A DNA stretch of 45,670 nucleotides, from NCBI GenBank assembly GCA_011523515.1, contig WTGO01000092.1, positions 1-45,670 of the forward strand, read 5' to 3'. Shown here in pieces: positions 17,154-26,352 of this stretch. The notes below the pieces were generated by a model that made no database searches, was not told the origin of the DNA, and saw only the letters and a list, made by a program, of their open reading frames with translations. Positions within the stretch are counted from its first letter, which is position 1, and every line of letters starts with the position of its first letter. The DNA comes from Chloroflexota bacterium (GTDB taxonomy: Bacteria; Chloroflexota; Anaerolineae; Aggregatilineales; Phototrophicaceae). Position numbers and translations under genes: made by a program.

Positions 17154-18074
17154 TCAGCGGACCGCCCAGAGCTTGACCAGGTTATCACCCGCGGCTGAGA
17201 CCAGCATCGTGCCAGCCGGGTTGAAGTCCAGCGCCAGCACGGGCCGGCTGTGCCCGTCGAGCGCCGCCAGCTCCCGCAGCGTTTCGGCGCGCCAGATACG
17301 CAGGGCATGGTCGCGTCCGCCGCTGGCTAGCAACACGCCGTCGGGCGAAAAATCCAGACAGTCGACGCCGCCCGCGTGAGCGGGTATGGCGCGCGTCGCG
17401 CCCCTGTCTTCGAGGCGCCACAGGCGGATCGTCATATCCTTGCTGGCCGATGCCAGCAGCGCCGCCCCGGGCTGCAGCGCCAAATCGCGAATCCAGTCAT
17501 CGTGCTCTCCCAGCAACTGCTGCGGAAACCCGGCCTGTATACGCCAAATGCGAATTTGCCGGTCGCGCCCCCCTGAGAACAGACGTGTACCAGTGGCATC
17601 AAAGGCCAGCGCGGTCAGCTCATCCTCATGCCCTTGCAGCACGGCCAGCAGCGCGCCCGAAGCAGCGTCCCAGAGCCGGATCGAATGGTCGCTGGCGCCG
17701 CTGGCCAGCAAGCGGCCATCCGGGCTAAACGCGAGCGCCTCCACCGAACCGGAATGACCGCGCCAAGTCCGGGACTCGGTGACGGCGCCATCCGCCAGAG
17801 ACCACAGCTTTACAGTCGTGTCCGCGCTGCTCGACGCCAGATAGCGACCATCCGGGCTGAAAGCGATGTCCTTGACCGGCGCCGTATGCGCGGTCAACCG
17901 CCGGCTAGGCGCTCCGCCGAAGCCGTCCGCGTAAAGGGCGATGCCCTCGCCGCCTGCGATCGCCAGCATATCGCCGCGGGGCGACCAACGCGCCTGCGCG
18001 ATCCAGCCAAATTGCACCTGCCCCAGGCAGCGCAACGCCGCCACATTGTCGCGCGTAATCCGCCGATAGTTCAC
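17154..18074 (-). CDS. Single-domain seven-bladed WD40 protein
   Basis: 306 residues made almost entirely of WD40 repeats. I count seven: a degenerate first blade (QARWSPRGDMLAIAGGEG) and six clear ones with GH/AH-x(n)-FSPDG-x-LASG-x(n)-LW patterns, ending in NLVKLWAVR. Seven blades make a closed beta-propeller, so this is a complete scaffold with no enzymatic or membrane domain and no signal peptide. It probably mediates protein contacts in the cytoplasm. Partner unknown. Confidence 0.88.
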   Translation of the reverse strand: MNYRRITRDNVAALRCLGQVQFGWIAQARWSPRGDMLAIAGGEGIALYADGFGGAPSRRLTAHTAPVKDIAFSPDGRYLASSSADTTVKLWSLADGAVTESRTWRGHSGSVEALAFSPDGRLLASGASDHSIRLWDAASGALLAVLQGHEDELTALAFDATGTRLFSGGRDRQIRIWRIQAGFPQQLLGEHDDWIRDLALQPGAALLASASKDMTIRLWRLEDRGATRAIPAHAGGVDCLDFSPDGVLLASGGRDHALRIWRAETLRELAALDGHSRPVLALDFNPAGTMLVSAAGDNLVKLWAVR

Positions 18075-18128
18075 TGCTCCGCCTTGGCTAGTCCGGTCGT
18101 ATCGCGCTGGTATGAAGCTACGCGTTCC

Positions 18129-18142
18129 GGCATTATAATGCC
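18129..18142 (+). promoter_or_regulatory. TATAAT -10 inside a perfect 14-bp palindrome
   Basis: GGCATTATAATGCC is perfectly self-complementary and contains a consensus -10 hexamer (18134-18139), 31 bp before the thioesterase ATG. A dimeric regulator binding here would block RNA polymerase. No good -35 is visible 17 bp upstream. Operator function is inference. Confidence 0.45.
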
Positions 18143-18169
18143 CTGCGTCCCAAGTAAACGAGAGGCGCT

Positions 18170-18667
18170 ATGAGCCAAATCACCACCGCGCTGGCGGAAG
18201 TGCGACAGCTGGAAAAATTCTACGAGCGCGCGATCCCGAGCGAATTTCTCGACGAGAATGACCACGTCAATGTGCAGTATTACCTGCGCCTGGTCGAGCA
18301 GGGCCTGGGCGCGGTCTTCAATCAGGTCGGCCTGGGGCAAATATATGCCGCGGCCGATCCCTATGGCAATTTCGCGTTGGAGCAGCACATTCGCTACCTC
18401 GCCGAAATCCTGGTCGATGACCGCGTCAGCGTTTACATTCGGCTGATCGATCTCTCGCCCAAACGCGCCTACTTCATGGGTTTTCTCGTCAACGAGACGC
18501 GCGAGAAGCTTGCCGCCATCGTGGAAGTGATTATGATGAATGTCGCCATGTCGCGGCGGCGCGGCGCGCCCTTTCCGGCGACGCCCTATGCGCGGCTGGC
18601 GGAACTCCTGGCGCGGCACGAGCGACTGCCCTGGCTGGCGCCGGTCTGCGGCGTGATGCGCGCCTGA
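18170..18667 (+). CDS. Hotdog-fold acyl-CoA thioesterase-like protein
   Basis: 165 residues. The motif LDENDHVNVQYYLRLVEQG (about 27-45) is the catalytic-helix region of 4-hydroxybenzoyl-CoA thioesterase-like hotdog proteins (consensus D-x-x-x-H-x-N-x-x-Y). HIRYLAEILVDDRVSVYIRL fits the following strands. It likely hydrolyses an acyl- or aroyl-CoA; substrate unknown. It is convergent with the SGNH gene, with only 4 bp between the stops. Confidence 0.78.
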   Translation: MSQITTALAEVRQLEKFYERAIPSEFLDENDHVNVQYYLRLVEQGLGAVFNQVGLGQIYAAADPYGNFALEQHIRYLAEILVDDRVSVYIRLIDLSPKRAYFMGFLVNETREKLAAIVEVIMMNVAMSRRRGAPFPATPYARLAELLARHERLPWLAPVCGVMRA

Positions 18668-18671
18668 CGCC

Positions 18672-19880
18672 TCAGCTCGGCAGCAGATTCTGCAGCGCCA
18701 GCCAGCCCGCCATCAGCTCGGCGAAGACTTGATTGCCCAGCGGATTCAGGTGCAAGTCATCCTCGTAGTAGAGCAGCTTGTTAGCGCCCGCCCGCCCCTG
18801 CAAATCCGCCAACGCATCGTAACAGAGCAAATCCAATTCGGCGCAGAGCGCCAACATCGCCAGCCGCGCGCTGGCGATCCGTTCGAGCTCGGCGCCCATC
18901 GCCGCAGCCGTATGCTTCTCGTAGACCTCTTCGCGCGTGGGCACGATGACGACCGCCAGCCGGCCGTCCCAGGTCTCGATCAGGTCTTGCGCCATCGAAA
19001 AGGCGGCGCGCGAGATTTCCAGCCCGGCCTGATTGGCGGCGCGCTCCATGTCCATCGCCTGCGGCTCATATGTCTGGCCGAATTGCAGACGCTCGCCGCT
19101 GGGGAGCGTCAGGACGTAGCGATCCTCAAAGCCTTGCGCCACCGGATCATCGTAGTTGCGGCGTCCGGTAACGATGGTCTCCAGAACGGCGTAGAGCGCC
19201 GACCAGGAGCGCAAACTTCCCTCACCGTCGGCGCCAGCCGCATCATCCGGCGGATGCGTCGGCGGATCAAGCGGATCAAGCGCGCCATTCGCGATGAATA
19301 GCCCATAGTCGTCATTGAAGTCGTTGCCGAAGAATTGCCAGATGACTAGAGGCGGCTGGTAAAACTTGCCAAAGTCGCGCAAGACCAGCCAATGGCTGTG
19401 GCTGCCGGTGACGGGCAAACCCAGATTCACCAGCCCCAGGCCTGTATCGGCTTCCAGGCGCGTCACCCAGCAATCGCTGCGCTCGGTGAAACAGAAGGTG
19501 AAGGAGTCTCCCAAAACGACGGCGTCAACAAAGTAATCAACGGGGCGATTGCGAAAGCCGACGCCGCCGCCCGGCCACAGTTCGTTCGTGCTGACGTGGA
19601 ATTTGAGCCGCGGTGTGCCGTACTGCGGGGCATTGACCAGGCCCGGCTGTAAGATGAAATAGTGGTCCGGATTGCGGATCCAGGCGCGGTCCCAGGGCTT
19701 GGCGAAAGGCGACCCTGTTACCGCGATATTGACCATCTCTTGCAGACGCGGCGGCAGGGCCGGGCGGAAGACGCGCAGGCCTAATTCCAGCGTGGCGACA
19801 ATCACCAACAGCCACAGGGCAATGATGCCCAGCCATCTGCGCTTTCGCCGTGGTGAGCTGTGGTTGCTTCCGGTCGGCAT
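18672..19880 (-). CDS. Membrane-anchored SGNH/GDSL hydrolase-like protein
   Basis: 402 residues. A basic N-terminus and one hydrophobic segment (about 16-34) suggest a signal anchor with the domain outside the membrane. SGNH blocks are visible: VVLGDSFTF (Ser126, block I), FFGNDFNDD (Gly-Asn-Asp, block III) and YYEDDLHLNPLGN (Asp-x-His, block V). The family includes esterases and O-acetyl transferases acting on glycans. Substrate unknown. A 60-residue Asp/Pro-rich insertion (about 180-240) separates blocks III and V. Confidence 0.78.
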   Translation of the reverse strand: MPTGSNHSSPRRKRRWLGIIALWLLVIVATLELGLRVFRPALPPRLQEMVNIAVTGSPFAKPWDRAWIRNPDHYFILQPGLVNAPQYGTPRLKFHVSTNELWPGGGVGFRNRPVDYFVDAVVLGDSFTFCFTERSDCWVTRLEADTGLGLVNLGLPVTGSHSHWLVLRDFGKFYQPPLVIWQFFGNDFNDDYGLFIANGALDPLDPPTHPPDDAAGADGEGSLRSWSALYAVLETIVTGRRNYDDPVAQGFEDRYVLTLPSGERLQFGQTYEPQAMDMERAANQAGLEISRAAFSMAQDLIETWDGRLAVVIVPTREEVYEKHTAAAMGAELERIASARLAMLALCAELDLLCYDALADLQGRAGANKLLYYEDDLHLNPLGNQVFAELMAGWLALQNLLPS

Positions 19881-19947
19881 GCCTGCTCGCCTGGTGATCG
19901 TGATCGGTGCGGAAAGGGACGATTGGCGTCTGGCGCAGCTCAGCGCA

Positions 19948-21036
19948 TTACAACTCGCGTGGATACGAGGTCATGACATCGATGCCATCGTCGGTGACCA
20001 CGACATTATCTTCTATCCTCACACCGCCGAGGCCGGGGATGTACACGCCCGGCTCAATGGTGAAGACCATACCCGGCTCCAGAATTTGCGCGTTGCCCTC
20101 AACGATATTGGGCAGCTCGTGCACGCTCAAACCCAGGCCGTGCCCCAGTCGATGAATGAAATACTGGCCCAGCCCGGCCGCCTCGATCACAGCACGCGCG
20201 ACCTGGTCGACTGCCGCGCAAGTCACGCCGGGACGGGCAAATTCGCGCGCGGCTCTGTTGGCGCCGTAGACGGCAGCGTACATGGCGCGCATCCGCGTGG
20301 TCGGCTCGCCGTAGCAGAAGGTGCGCGTGATATCGGCCGGATAATCGTTATAGGTCGCGCCGAAGTCGATCAGCAGGAATTCGTTCTCGCCCCAGACGCG
20401 GTCGGCCGTATTGCCGTGCGGCAAGCCGGTTTTCTCCCCGCTGAGCACTGTCAGGAAAGCGTGCCCGTGCGAGCCGCGCTCGAGCATTTCCGCGCCCAGC
20501 TTGTCGGCGATTTGCCGCTCGGTCAGGCCCGGGCGCGCCCAGGCCATCGTCGCCGCCAGCGCGGCTTCGCTGATGTCGATGGCGCGCTGCATATTGGCGA
20601 CCTCGGCCGGCGCTTTGCGCGCGCGCAGGTTCAGGAAATCGTCGCCCACATCCAGCGTATTCACCGCGGGCAAGCCCGCCCGCTCCAGCGCGCGCCATTC
20701 AAAGAAGCGCAGGGTTTGCCCATCCAGCGCGCAGCTCGTATCAGCCGGCAGCAAGGCGGCGACGGCGTCGCTGAACGCGCCTTCGTAACCCGACTTGTCC
20801 GTCCATGCGAAACGGCGCGCTTCCAATTCCGGGCGCGCCTCCAGCTTGGCCACTTCCAGCTCCGGGATGATGAAAGACAGCCCCTGTCGGCTGTACAGAC
20901 CGAGGATGGGGCGTTCTGACAAGTGGAAGTGCAAGCCGGTGAAATAGACCATATTCTCGCCCGGGACAAAAGCCACCAGGTCCGCTTCGCTTTGGTCCAG
21001 CAGCTGATTCAGCCGCGCCTGATAATCGATAGCCAC
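19948..21036 (-). CDS. M24-family Xaa-Pro aminopeptidase/dipeptidase
   Basis: 362 residues: an N-terminal creatinase-like domain, then a pita-bread catalytic domain. The dinuclear metal ligands are visible: Asp in LLIDFGATYNDYPADITRTF (two Asp), His in HRLGHGLGLSVHE, Glu in FTIEPGVY and Glu in VRIEDNVV. It cleaves peptides with proline in the second position. Of the PepQ/PepP type; exo- versus dipeptidase cannot be separated by eye. It is 67 bp upstream of the SGNH gene on the same strand. Confidence 0.9.
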   Translation of the reverse strand: MAIDYQARLNQLLDQSEADLVAFVPGENMVYFTGLHFHLSERPILGLYSRQGLSFIIPELEVAKLEARPELEARRFAWTDKSGYEGAFSDAVAALLPADTSCALDGQTLRFFEWRALERAGLPAVNTLDVGDDFLNLRARKAPAEVANMQRAIDISEAALAATMAWARPGLTERQIADKLGAEMLERGSHGHAFLTVLSGEKTGLPHGNTADRVWGENEFLLIDFGATYNDYPADITRTFCYGEPTTRMRAMYAAVYGANRAAREFARPGVTCAAVDQVARAVIEAAGLGQYFIHRLGHGLGLSVHELPNIVEGNAQILEPGMVFTIEPGVYIPGLGGVRIEDNVVVTDDGIDVMTSYPREL

Positions 21037-21211
21037 AATGCCCTCCCTTTGCGCCGGAGCCGATGCCTAGAGTGTAGTTCAAAACCCCGCTCGCCGTCCA
21101 GCAAAGAGCGATCGCCAACGCCATGCGGCGTCGACAGCAATTCGCAATCTGTCAATCGTTTGTCAGGCTGTGATATAAAGGCGATTCCGTGAGCGCCACA
21201 GGAGCGATGCC

Positions 21212-22117
21212 ATGCGCCTGGATTATCATCTGCTTGACGTATTCACCGACCGCCAATTCGGCGGCAATCCGCTGGCAGTCTTCCCGCAGCCGCCGCCAGG
21301 CCTGTCGCCGTCCCTCATGCAGCAGCTCGCCCAGGAGTTGAATCTGTCGGAAACGACTTTTGTCTTGCCGCCGGCCAATCCCGCCCACAACTGGCGCTTG
21401 CGCATTTTCACGCCAGCCGCCGAGCTGCCGATGGCGGGACATCCCACCGTGGGCACGGCCTACGCGCTCGCGCATCTGGGGCGCCTCGGCCAGCTGGAAG
21501 CGCAAACGAAGATCGTCTTTGAACTGGGCGTGGGACCGATCAGCGTTACGATTCACGCCGACCGGCACGATAAACCGGGCGCCGTCTGGATGCGGCAGCC
21601 GCTGCCGCAGTTCGGCGAGGTCTATCACGATCGGCGCGCCATCGCAGAGTTGCTCTCGCTTGACGAAAGCGATCTGCGCGCCGACGCGCCGCTGCAAGTC
21701 CTCAGCAGCGGCTTGCCTTTCCTCTATGTGCCGGTCGCCAGGTTGTCGGCGATGGCGAGAATCCAACTGCGACCTGATCGCTGGGGGGCGCTGCTGGCCG
21801 GCAGCGACGCCCAGAATGTCTTCGTGACGACGACCGAAACAGTCGCGGCGTCCTCAACCGCGCACAGCCGCATGTTCGCGCCGGCGCTGGGCATCGGCGA
21901 AGATCCGGCGACGGGCTCAGCCGGCGGACCCTTGGCAGCGTATCTGCTGAGGTACGGCTTGACCGAGTCGGACGAGATGATCAGCGAGCAAGGCTTTGAG
22001 ATGGGCCGTCCCAGCACCATCCGCATGCGTGTTCAGCGGTCGGGAGACGAGATCACGGGCGTGGCCATCGGCGGCAATTGCGTCATGCTGGGCAGCGGAT
22101 CGCTCACACTTGAATAG
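21212..22117 (+). CDS. PhzF-family isomerase/epimerase-like protein
   Basis: 301 residues with two similar halves, as in the diaminopimelate-epimerase fold. The N-terminal [16 protein letters not shown] and [12 protein letters not shown] (catalytic Glu) are PhzF signatures, as are [17 protein letters not shown] and [18 protein letters not shown]. No phenazine genes are present, so it is one of the many PhzF homologues of unknown substrate. Confidence 0.88.
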   Translation: MRLDYHLLDVFTDRQFGGNPLAVFPQPPPGLSPSLMQQLAQELNLSETTFVLPPANPAHNWRLRIFTPAAELPMAGHPTVGTAYALAHLGRLGQLEAQTKIVFELGVGPISVTIHADRHDKPGAVWMRQPLPQFGEVYHDRRAIAELLSLDESDLRADAPLQVLSSGLPFLYVPVARLSAMARIQLRPDRWGALLAGSDAQNVFVTTTETVAASSTAHSRMFAPALGIGEDPATGSAGGPLAAYLLRYGLTESDEMISEQGFEMGRPSTIRMRVQRSGDEITGVAIGGNCVMLGSGSLTLE

Positions 22118-22137
22118 CCGAGGCCGTCGGGCTGATG

Positions 22138-22146
22138 TGCTAGAAT
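22138..22146 (+). promoter_or_regulatory. Extended -10 promoter element (TGCTAGAAT)
   Basis: TGC followed by TAGAAT, 26 bp before the zinc-ribbon gene. The same nonamer occurs before rpsB (28222-28230) and, on the minus strand, before the esterase-like gene (26353-26361). No clear -35 is visible here. Confidence 0.45.
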
Positions 22147-22172
22147 GAAGCTGAAACGAGGCGGCGGGAAGC

Positions 22173-22547
22173 ATGGCGCCAAGCGACCTGATAGACCATT
22201 TTGACGCGCGCGCGGTCTTCCGCGGTTTGCTCGATGGCGAGGACTACCGCAACCGCGTGGCCGGCAGTTGCATCTATCGCTGTCCCCGCTGCGCCCACCG
22301 CATTCGTTTTCGCTGGCGCAGCTTCTACCACGCCAACGTTCGCTCGCCATTCCCACGCAGACTGCGCCTTATATTCGACGATCTGACGCCCGACCTGCCC
22401 GCCGACGACCAGGGCTGCATCGATTTCCATTGCCCCAAATGCAAGGCGGCCACGCGCATCGTCTACAGTGCCCACGACTATACCAAAATCGCCTACCACT
22501 TTGATATTTACGCGGCGTTGGTCGGCGCCGGGAAGACAGGAAAATGA
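22173..22547 (+). CDS. Two-CxxC zinc-ribbon protein of unknown function
   Basis: 124 residues. Two Cys-x-x-Cys knuckles, YRCPRCAHRI (about 36-45) and FHCPKCKAAT (about 88-97), would together bind one zinc ion. Strands such as RIRFRWRSFY and ATRIVYSAHDYTK surround them. No known family comes to mind. The stop overlaps the start of the next gene (ATGA at 22544-22547), so the two products are probably made in similar amounts and may act together. Confidence 0.72.
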   Translation: MAPSDLIDHFDARAVFRGLLDGEDYRNRVAGSCIYRCPRCAHRIRFRWRSFYHANVRSPFPRRLRLIFDDLTPDLPADDQGCIDFHCPKCKAATRIVYSAHDYTKIAYHFDIYAALVGAGKTGK

Positions 22548-24262
22548 AAAATCTGCTGGCGACCCTGCACGATTGCGACCCGGGCATGCTGCCGGCGCTG
22601 GCGGATGTCTGGAGCGTCGACAGCAAGAGCCTGAGCAAAGACGAGCTCATCCGACAGCTGCAGCGCGCCATGCTGAACCCGCCGCAAGCTGAAGCGGCCT
22701 GGGACAAGCTGGATGAGCCGGCGCGGACGGCGCTGCAATTGTTGGTCAGCAGCGCGCAGAGCCGCATGAAAGTGGGTCAGTTCGAGCGCTTCTACGGCGA
22801 GATTCGCAAGCTGGGCCGGGCGCAAATCAAGCGCGAGCAACCGCACATGCAGGGGCAGAGCCTGGCCGAAATGCTCTATTACCGCGGCTTCATCGGCGAA
22901 GGCTTTGACAAAGTCGATGATCACTTGATCGGCTTCATCTATGTGCCTAGCGATTTGATTGAGGCGCTGCCGCTGCACAAGACCAGCTTTGGCGAACTGG
23001 CGGCGGACTACGCTCCCGCCGGCGACGAGCTGCCTAGAATCGGCCTGGTTGATGATGTCGACGAGGTCATCCCGGCCGACACGTCCATTGTCGACGACAT
23101 GACCACACTGCTGGCGATGCTGCAAGCCGAGCCGCGTAAAGTCGAGGACGAGCGCTTTATAGCGGTGGCGTCCGAGTCCATCAAACCGCAACTGCTGCGC
23201 CCCAGTGAAACGCGGCTCGCTTTCATGTTGGGCGTCGGCCTCAGCGCCGAGTTGATCGCCCGCGAAGATAACAAGGCGCAGCCCAAACGCGGCGAAGCGC
23301 GCGCCTGGCTGCAAGCTTCGCGCGCCGCTCAGATTCAAACCCTGGCTCGCGCCTGGCTGAAGAGCCGCAGCTATCGCGATATGTGGCATATCCCCGGGCT
23401 TTACCCGGATGATTCGGGCTGGTCCTACGATGCGGCAACGGCGCGCAATGCCGTCATGGAGCTGCTGGGCGATTTGCTGCCCGAGCAGGGCTGGGTGTCT
23501 ATCAACGATTTGATCGAGATCATCAAAGAGTTTGAGCCGGATTTTCAGCGTCCCGACGGCGACTATGACCGCTGGTATATCCGCAACGACGCCGGCGAAT
23601 ATCTCAGCGGCTTCGAAAGCTGGGACGCGGTCGAAGGCTCGCTGATCGAGTTCTATATCGTGGGTCCGATGCACTGGCTGGGACTGGTGGACATCGGCGA
23701 GGATGTGCTGCGGCTGACCGCTTACGGGCGCGCCTTCCTGGGGCTGAGCGAGTGGCCGCAGCTGCAAGAGGTTACCACGCGCATCAATGTGCGCAACGAC
23801 GGCCAGCTGCTGGCGTCGCGGCGCGTCAACCGTTTCGAGCGCTTCCAGCTGGCGCGTTTCGCGCGCTGTGCCGGCGCCGCCGACCCCTACGCCTACACGC
23901 TGGACGCGCCCGGCATACAGCGCGCCGCTGCACAGGGCATTACGACTCAGCACATTCATGCCTTCCTCACACGTCAGCTGGAGGGCAAGCCTATCCCGCT
24001 GCCCATCGTCAAGCTGCTGCGCAACTGGCAGGACGGCGCCAAGACCACGGTATCCTTCGAAGCGCTGACCGTCTTGCGCACTACCGCTGAAGGGACGCTG
24101 GAGAAGATTTTCGCGATCCCCGCGCTGCGGCGTTATCTGGGCGCGCGCCTGGGCCCCATGGCCTGCGTCGTGCGCGAGGGCCAGTGGCAGACGCTGCGAA
24201 CCAGGCTGGGCGAGCACGGAATCGAGGCGGATATCTCCCGATTGCCTGTCGATGAGCAATAG
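22544..24262 (+). CDS. Helicase-associated (XPB/Ssl2 N-terminal-like, Helicase_C_3) domain protein without a motor
   Basis: 572 residues. The repeated winged-helix-like segments (LIRQLQRAMLNPPQAEAAWD; DEPARTALQLLV; the C-terminal FIVGPMHWLGLV-like strand; RTTAEGTLEKIFAIPALRRYL) resemble the helicase-associated domain found N-terminal in XPB-like helicases. I see no Walker A, DEAD/DEAH or other helicase motif, so this is a free-standing accessory domain. It is translationally coupled to a zinc-ribbon protein, which suggests a two-part nucleic-acid-binding unit. Family placement is by recall. Confidence 0.62.
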   Translation: MKNLLATLHDCDPGMLPALADVWSVDSKSLSKDELIRQLQRAMLNPPQAEAAWDKLDEPARTALQLLVSSAQSRMKVGQFERFYGEIRKLGRAQIKREQPHMQGQSLAEMLYYRGFIGEGFDKVDDHLIGFIYVPSDLIEALPLHKTSFGELAADYAPAGDELPRIGLVDDVDEVIPADTSIVDDMTTLLAMLQAEPRKVEDERFIAVASESIKPQLLRPSETRLAFMLGVGLSAELIAREDNKAQPKRGEARAWLQASRAAQIQTLARAWLKSRSYRDMWHIPGLYPDDSGWSYDAATARNAVMELLGDLLPEQGWVSINDLIEIIKEFEPDFQRPDGDYDRWYIRNDAGEYLSGFESWDAVEGSLIEFYIVGPMHWLGLVDIGEDVLRLTAYGRAFLGLSEWPQLQEVTTRINVRNDGQLLASRRVNRFERFQLARFARCAGAADPYAYTLDAPGIQRAAAQGITTQHIHAFLTRQLEGKPIPLPIVKLLRNWQDGAKTTVSFEALTVLRTTAEGTLEKIFAIPALRRYLGARLGPMACVVREGQWQTLRTRLGEHGIEADISRLPVDEQ

Positions 24263-24269
24263 TGTTGTC

Positions 24270-25094
24270 TCAATCGTCTCTGATGCCCAACTGATAGACC
24301 TTGTTCTTGCTCCAGCCGGCTGATTTGGCCACATCACGGGCCGCCCGCGAGAGCGCCTCGCCCGCCGCCAGCCGTTCGTTCAACGCGGCGCGCACTTGCT
24401 CCGCAGTCCAAGAGGCGTCGTCAGGATCCGCGCCGGCGATCACCAGCGTGACTTCGCCGCGCGGATTATCGGCCGCGAAATGGTCGCGCAACTCCCGGGC
24501 GCTGCCGCGATAAAATCGCTCGAACTTCTTGCTCAGCTCGCGCGCTACGCAGACGCGCCGTGCCGCGCCCAAGACCTCGGCGATCAGCGTCAGCGTATCA
24601 GCCAGTCGGTAGGGGCTCTCGTACGCCACGATGGTTTCACGGCCGTCTTTCAGGCTTGCCAGCCGCTCGCGCAAGGCGGCGGTCTTTCGCGGCAGGAATC
24701 CCACGTAGCGAAAACTGTCGGTCGCCAGCCCCGAGCCGATCAGCGCTGTGGTGACGGCGCAGGCGCCGGGCAGCGGCACGACATCATAACCGCCCTCAAG
24801 CGCCGCCGCGATCAGCTCGAAGCCGGGGTCGGAAATACCAGGCGTGCCGGCGTCCGAGATCAGCGCGACATCGGCGGTCTCCAGCGCAGCGAAGATTTCA
24901 TCAAGCTTGGACAGCTTGTTGTGCTCATGGTAGCTCGTCATCGGCGTATTGATGTCGAAGTGGCGCGTAAGGACGCGAGATCTGCGGGTGTCTTCAGCCG
25001 CGATCAGCGCCGCCTCCCGCAAGATACGCAAGGCGCGCAGGGTGATGTCCTCGAGATTGCCGATGGGAGTCGGCACGATGAAAAGTGTGCCCAT
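24270..25094 (-). CDS. rsmI: 16S rRNA (cytidine-1402 2'-O) methyltransferase
   Basis: Methylates the 2'-OH of C1402 in the ribosomal P site, using S-adenosylmethionine. 274 residues from ATG 25094; the frame is open further upstream but homology starts at MGTLFIVPTPIGNLEDITLR. Seen: AAEDTRRSRVLTRH, YHEHNK, SDAGTPGISDPG, and YESPYRL, all RsmI signatures. Its start is 16 bp beyond the stop of the esterase-like gene on the same strand, so it may be read from that promoter. Confidence 0.95.
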   Translation of the reverse strand: MGTLFIVPTPIGNLEDITLRALRILREAALIAAEDTRRSRVLTRHFDINTPMTSYHEHNKLSKLDEIFAALETADVALISDAGTPGISDPGFELIAAALEGGYDVVPLPGACAVTTALIGSGLATDSFRYVGFLPRKTAALRERLASLKDGRETIVAYESPYRLADTLTLIAEVLGAARRVCVARELSKKFERFYRGSARELRDHFAADNPRGEVTLVIAGADPDDASWTAEQVRAALNERLAAGEALSRAARDVAKSAGWSKNKVYQLGIRDD

Positions 25095-25110
25095 AAGCGC
25101 CTGAGCGGGC

Positions 25111-26316
25111 TCAGCCGGGCGGGAAGACGTGCGCCAGCGCTTCCGGCAACACGCTCTTGAAGGCGGCAAGGCTGTGCCCGCTGCCCAGCTCGACAAAGCG
25201 ATATTGCAGCCCCGGGTCGTGGCTCATGCGCCGCTCTAGGATGCCGCGCAGCGCCAGCGCCGGCTGGTAGAAGCGCAAATCCTGCTCGTAGCGGCCGACC
25301 GACTGGAAAATCCGGTTGGGCAAGATGGGCGCGTCTCGGAAGCGCTGCGCGTAGGATTTCAGCAGCTGCACTGCCGGCTCGCGACCCAAGGGCGGCGAGA
25401 TGACGATAAGGTGGCCGAAAATGGCTGGATTTTTGAGCGCCGCGTGTATCGCCGCCACCGCGCCTTCGCCGACGCCGCCCAGCCCCAGGTCGAGCGGCTC
25501 GATGCGATGTTCGGCCTGCAAGAAAGGCAGCAATTCGGCCGCGATCAGCGCGTAGTGTTTGTCATTGCCGACATATTCGGCCACGCGCTGTGATTGCGAG
25601 CCGCTGGCCAACATGGCGATGATGATAGGCTGCATGCGGCCGTGCTTGATCAGCGCGTCAGCGATATAGGGCACTTCCAGCACATTCACCGCCCACTGGC
25701 CGTCCATCAGTACCAGCAGCCGGTAATTCACCCCGTCGCTAGCGTCATATCCGGGCGGCGTATACACCCACAGGTTGCGGTTGCTGAAGCCCAGCTGGGC
25801 CGAACTGAAGCGGTGGCGATAGACGCGGCCGCGCGGCACTGTCGTCATAGCCGCCCAGTTGGGAAAGGGCCGAGCCCGCGGCATCTGCAGCACCGAGCTA
25901 TCGACCTGGCTGGCGCTAACGGACAACGCGTTGAGCGCGTCCGCCTGCCAGAAGCGGCCGACGCGGTCCATCAGATCTATCTCTTGCGCCAGGGGCGTGC
26001 CGGGATCGTCAATGGCGAACATATAGTCGACCAGCGCGTCGCGCTCGAAATAGCGCTGGAAATACCAGAGCGAGGTGTCCTCGAGCCGCGCCATATTCTC
26101 GAAGGGCGGGTCGCGATTGATGATGTCGAGATTCAGCGCGACATTCTGCGCTGTCCAGGAGTCGTATACAAAGGTCGCTTTGTCGCGCTCCACCCAGGGC
26201 CATTCATCGTGCGTGGTCAGCAATTCATCCGCCAATTCCTGCCGATCGCCGGCGTCAGGCGTCTGGTAGATCTCGCACAAAAACTGGATGAACGAATCCC
26301 ATCGGCAGGTCGCCAA
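25111..26316 (-). CDS. Enterochelin-esterase-like alpha/beta hydrolase fold protein, nucleophile replaced by Gly
   Basis: 401 residues from a TTG start at 26316 with GGGGAG upstream; the next in-frame Met is about 75 codons in. The N-terminal 150 residues resemble the lid/Ig-like part of Fes/IroE esterases. The catalytic domain has RNLWVYTPPGYD, LLVLMDGQ, LVVISPPL-like strands, and GSGHSLAAF with the expected His. At the nucleophile elbow, where G-x-S-x-G is expected, the sequence is GVGEG: the Ser is Gly283 (GGC, one base from AGC). It may be non-catalytic, or the true nucleophile may lie elsewhere. Confidence 0.7.
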   Translation of the reverse strand: MATCRWDSFIQFLCEIYQTPDAGDRQELADELLTTHDEWPWVERDKATFVYDSWTAQNVALNLDIINRDPPFENMARLEDTSLWYFQRYFERDALVDYMFAIDDPGTPLAQEIDLMDRVGRFWQADALNALSVSASQVDSSVLQMPRARPFPNWAAMTTVPRGRVYRHRFSSAQLGFSNRNLWVYTPPGYDASDGVNYRLLVLMDGQWAVNVLEVPYIADALIKHGRMQPIIIAMLASGSQSQRVAEYVGNDKHYALIAAELLPFLQAEHRIEPLDLGLGGVGEGAVAAIHAALKNPAIFGHLIVISPPLGREPAVQLLKSYAQRFRDAPILPNRIFQSVGRYEQDLRFYQPALALRGILERRMSHDPGLQYRFVELGSGHSLAAFKSVLPEALAHVFPPG

Positions 26317-26352
26317 AAGCCTTCTCCCCGCGGCGCTCCTGTGGACACAATC

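Noticed and set aside
18667..18840. Readthrough of the thioesterase TGA stop (possible second Sec codon)
   Set aside because: The frame stays open for about 50 codons, but it is antisense to the SGNH gene and the thioesterase is already full length.
19672..20919. 415-codon open frame on the plus strand
   Set aside because: It is antisense to the M24 peptidase and the SGNH gene, both of which have clear catalytic motifs.
22508..24337. 609-codon open frame on the minus strand
   Set aside because: It lies opposite the helicase-associated-domain gene, has Gln/Ala/His/Arg-rich shadow composition and shows no motif. It is a by-product of high GC codon bias.
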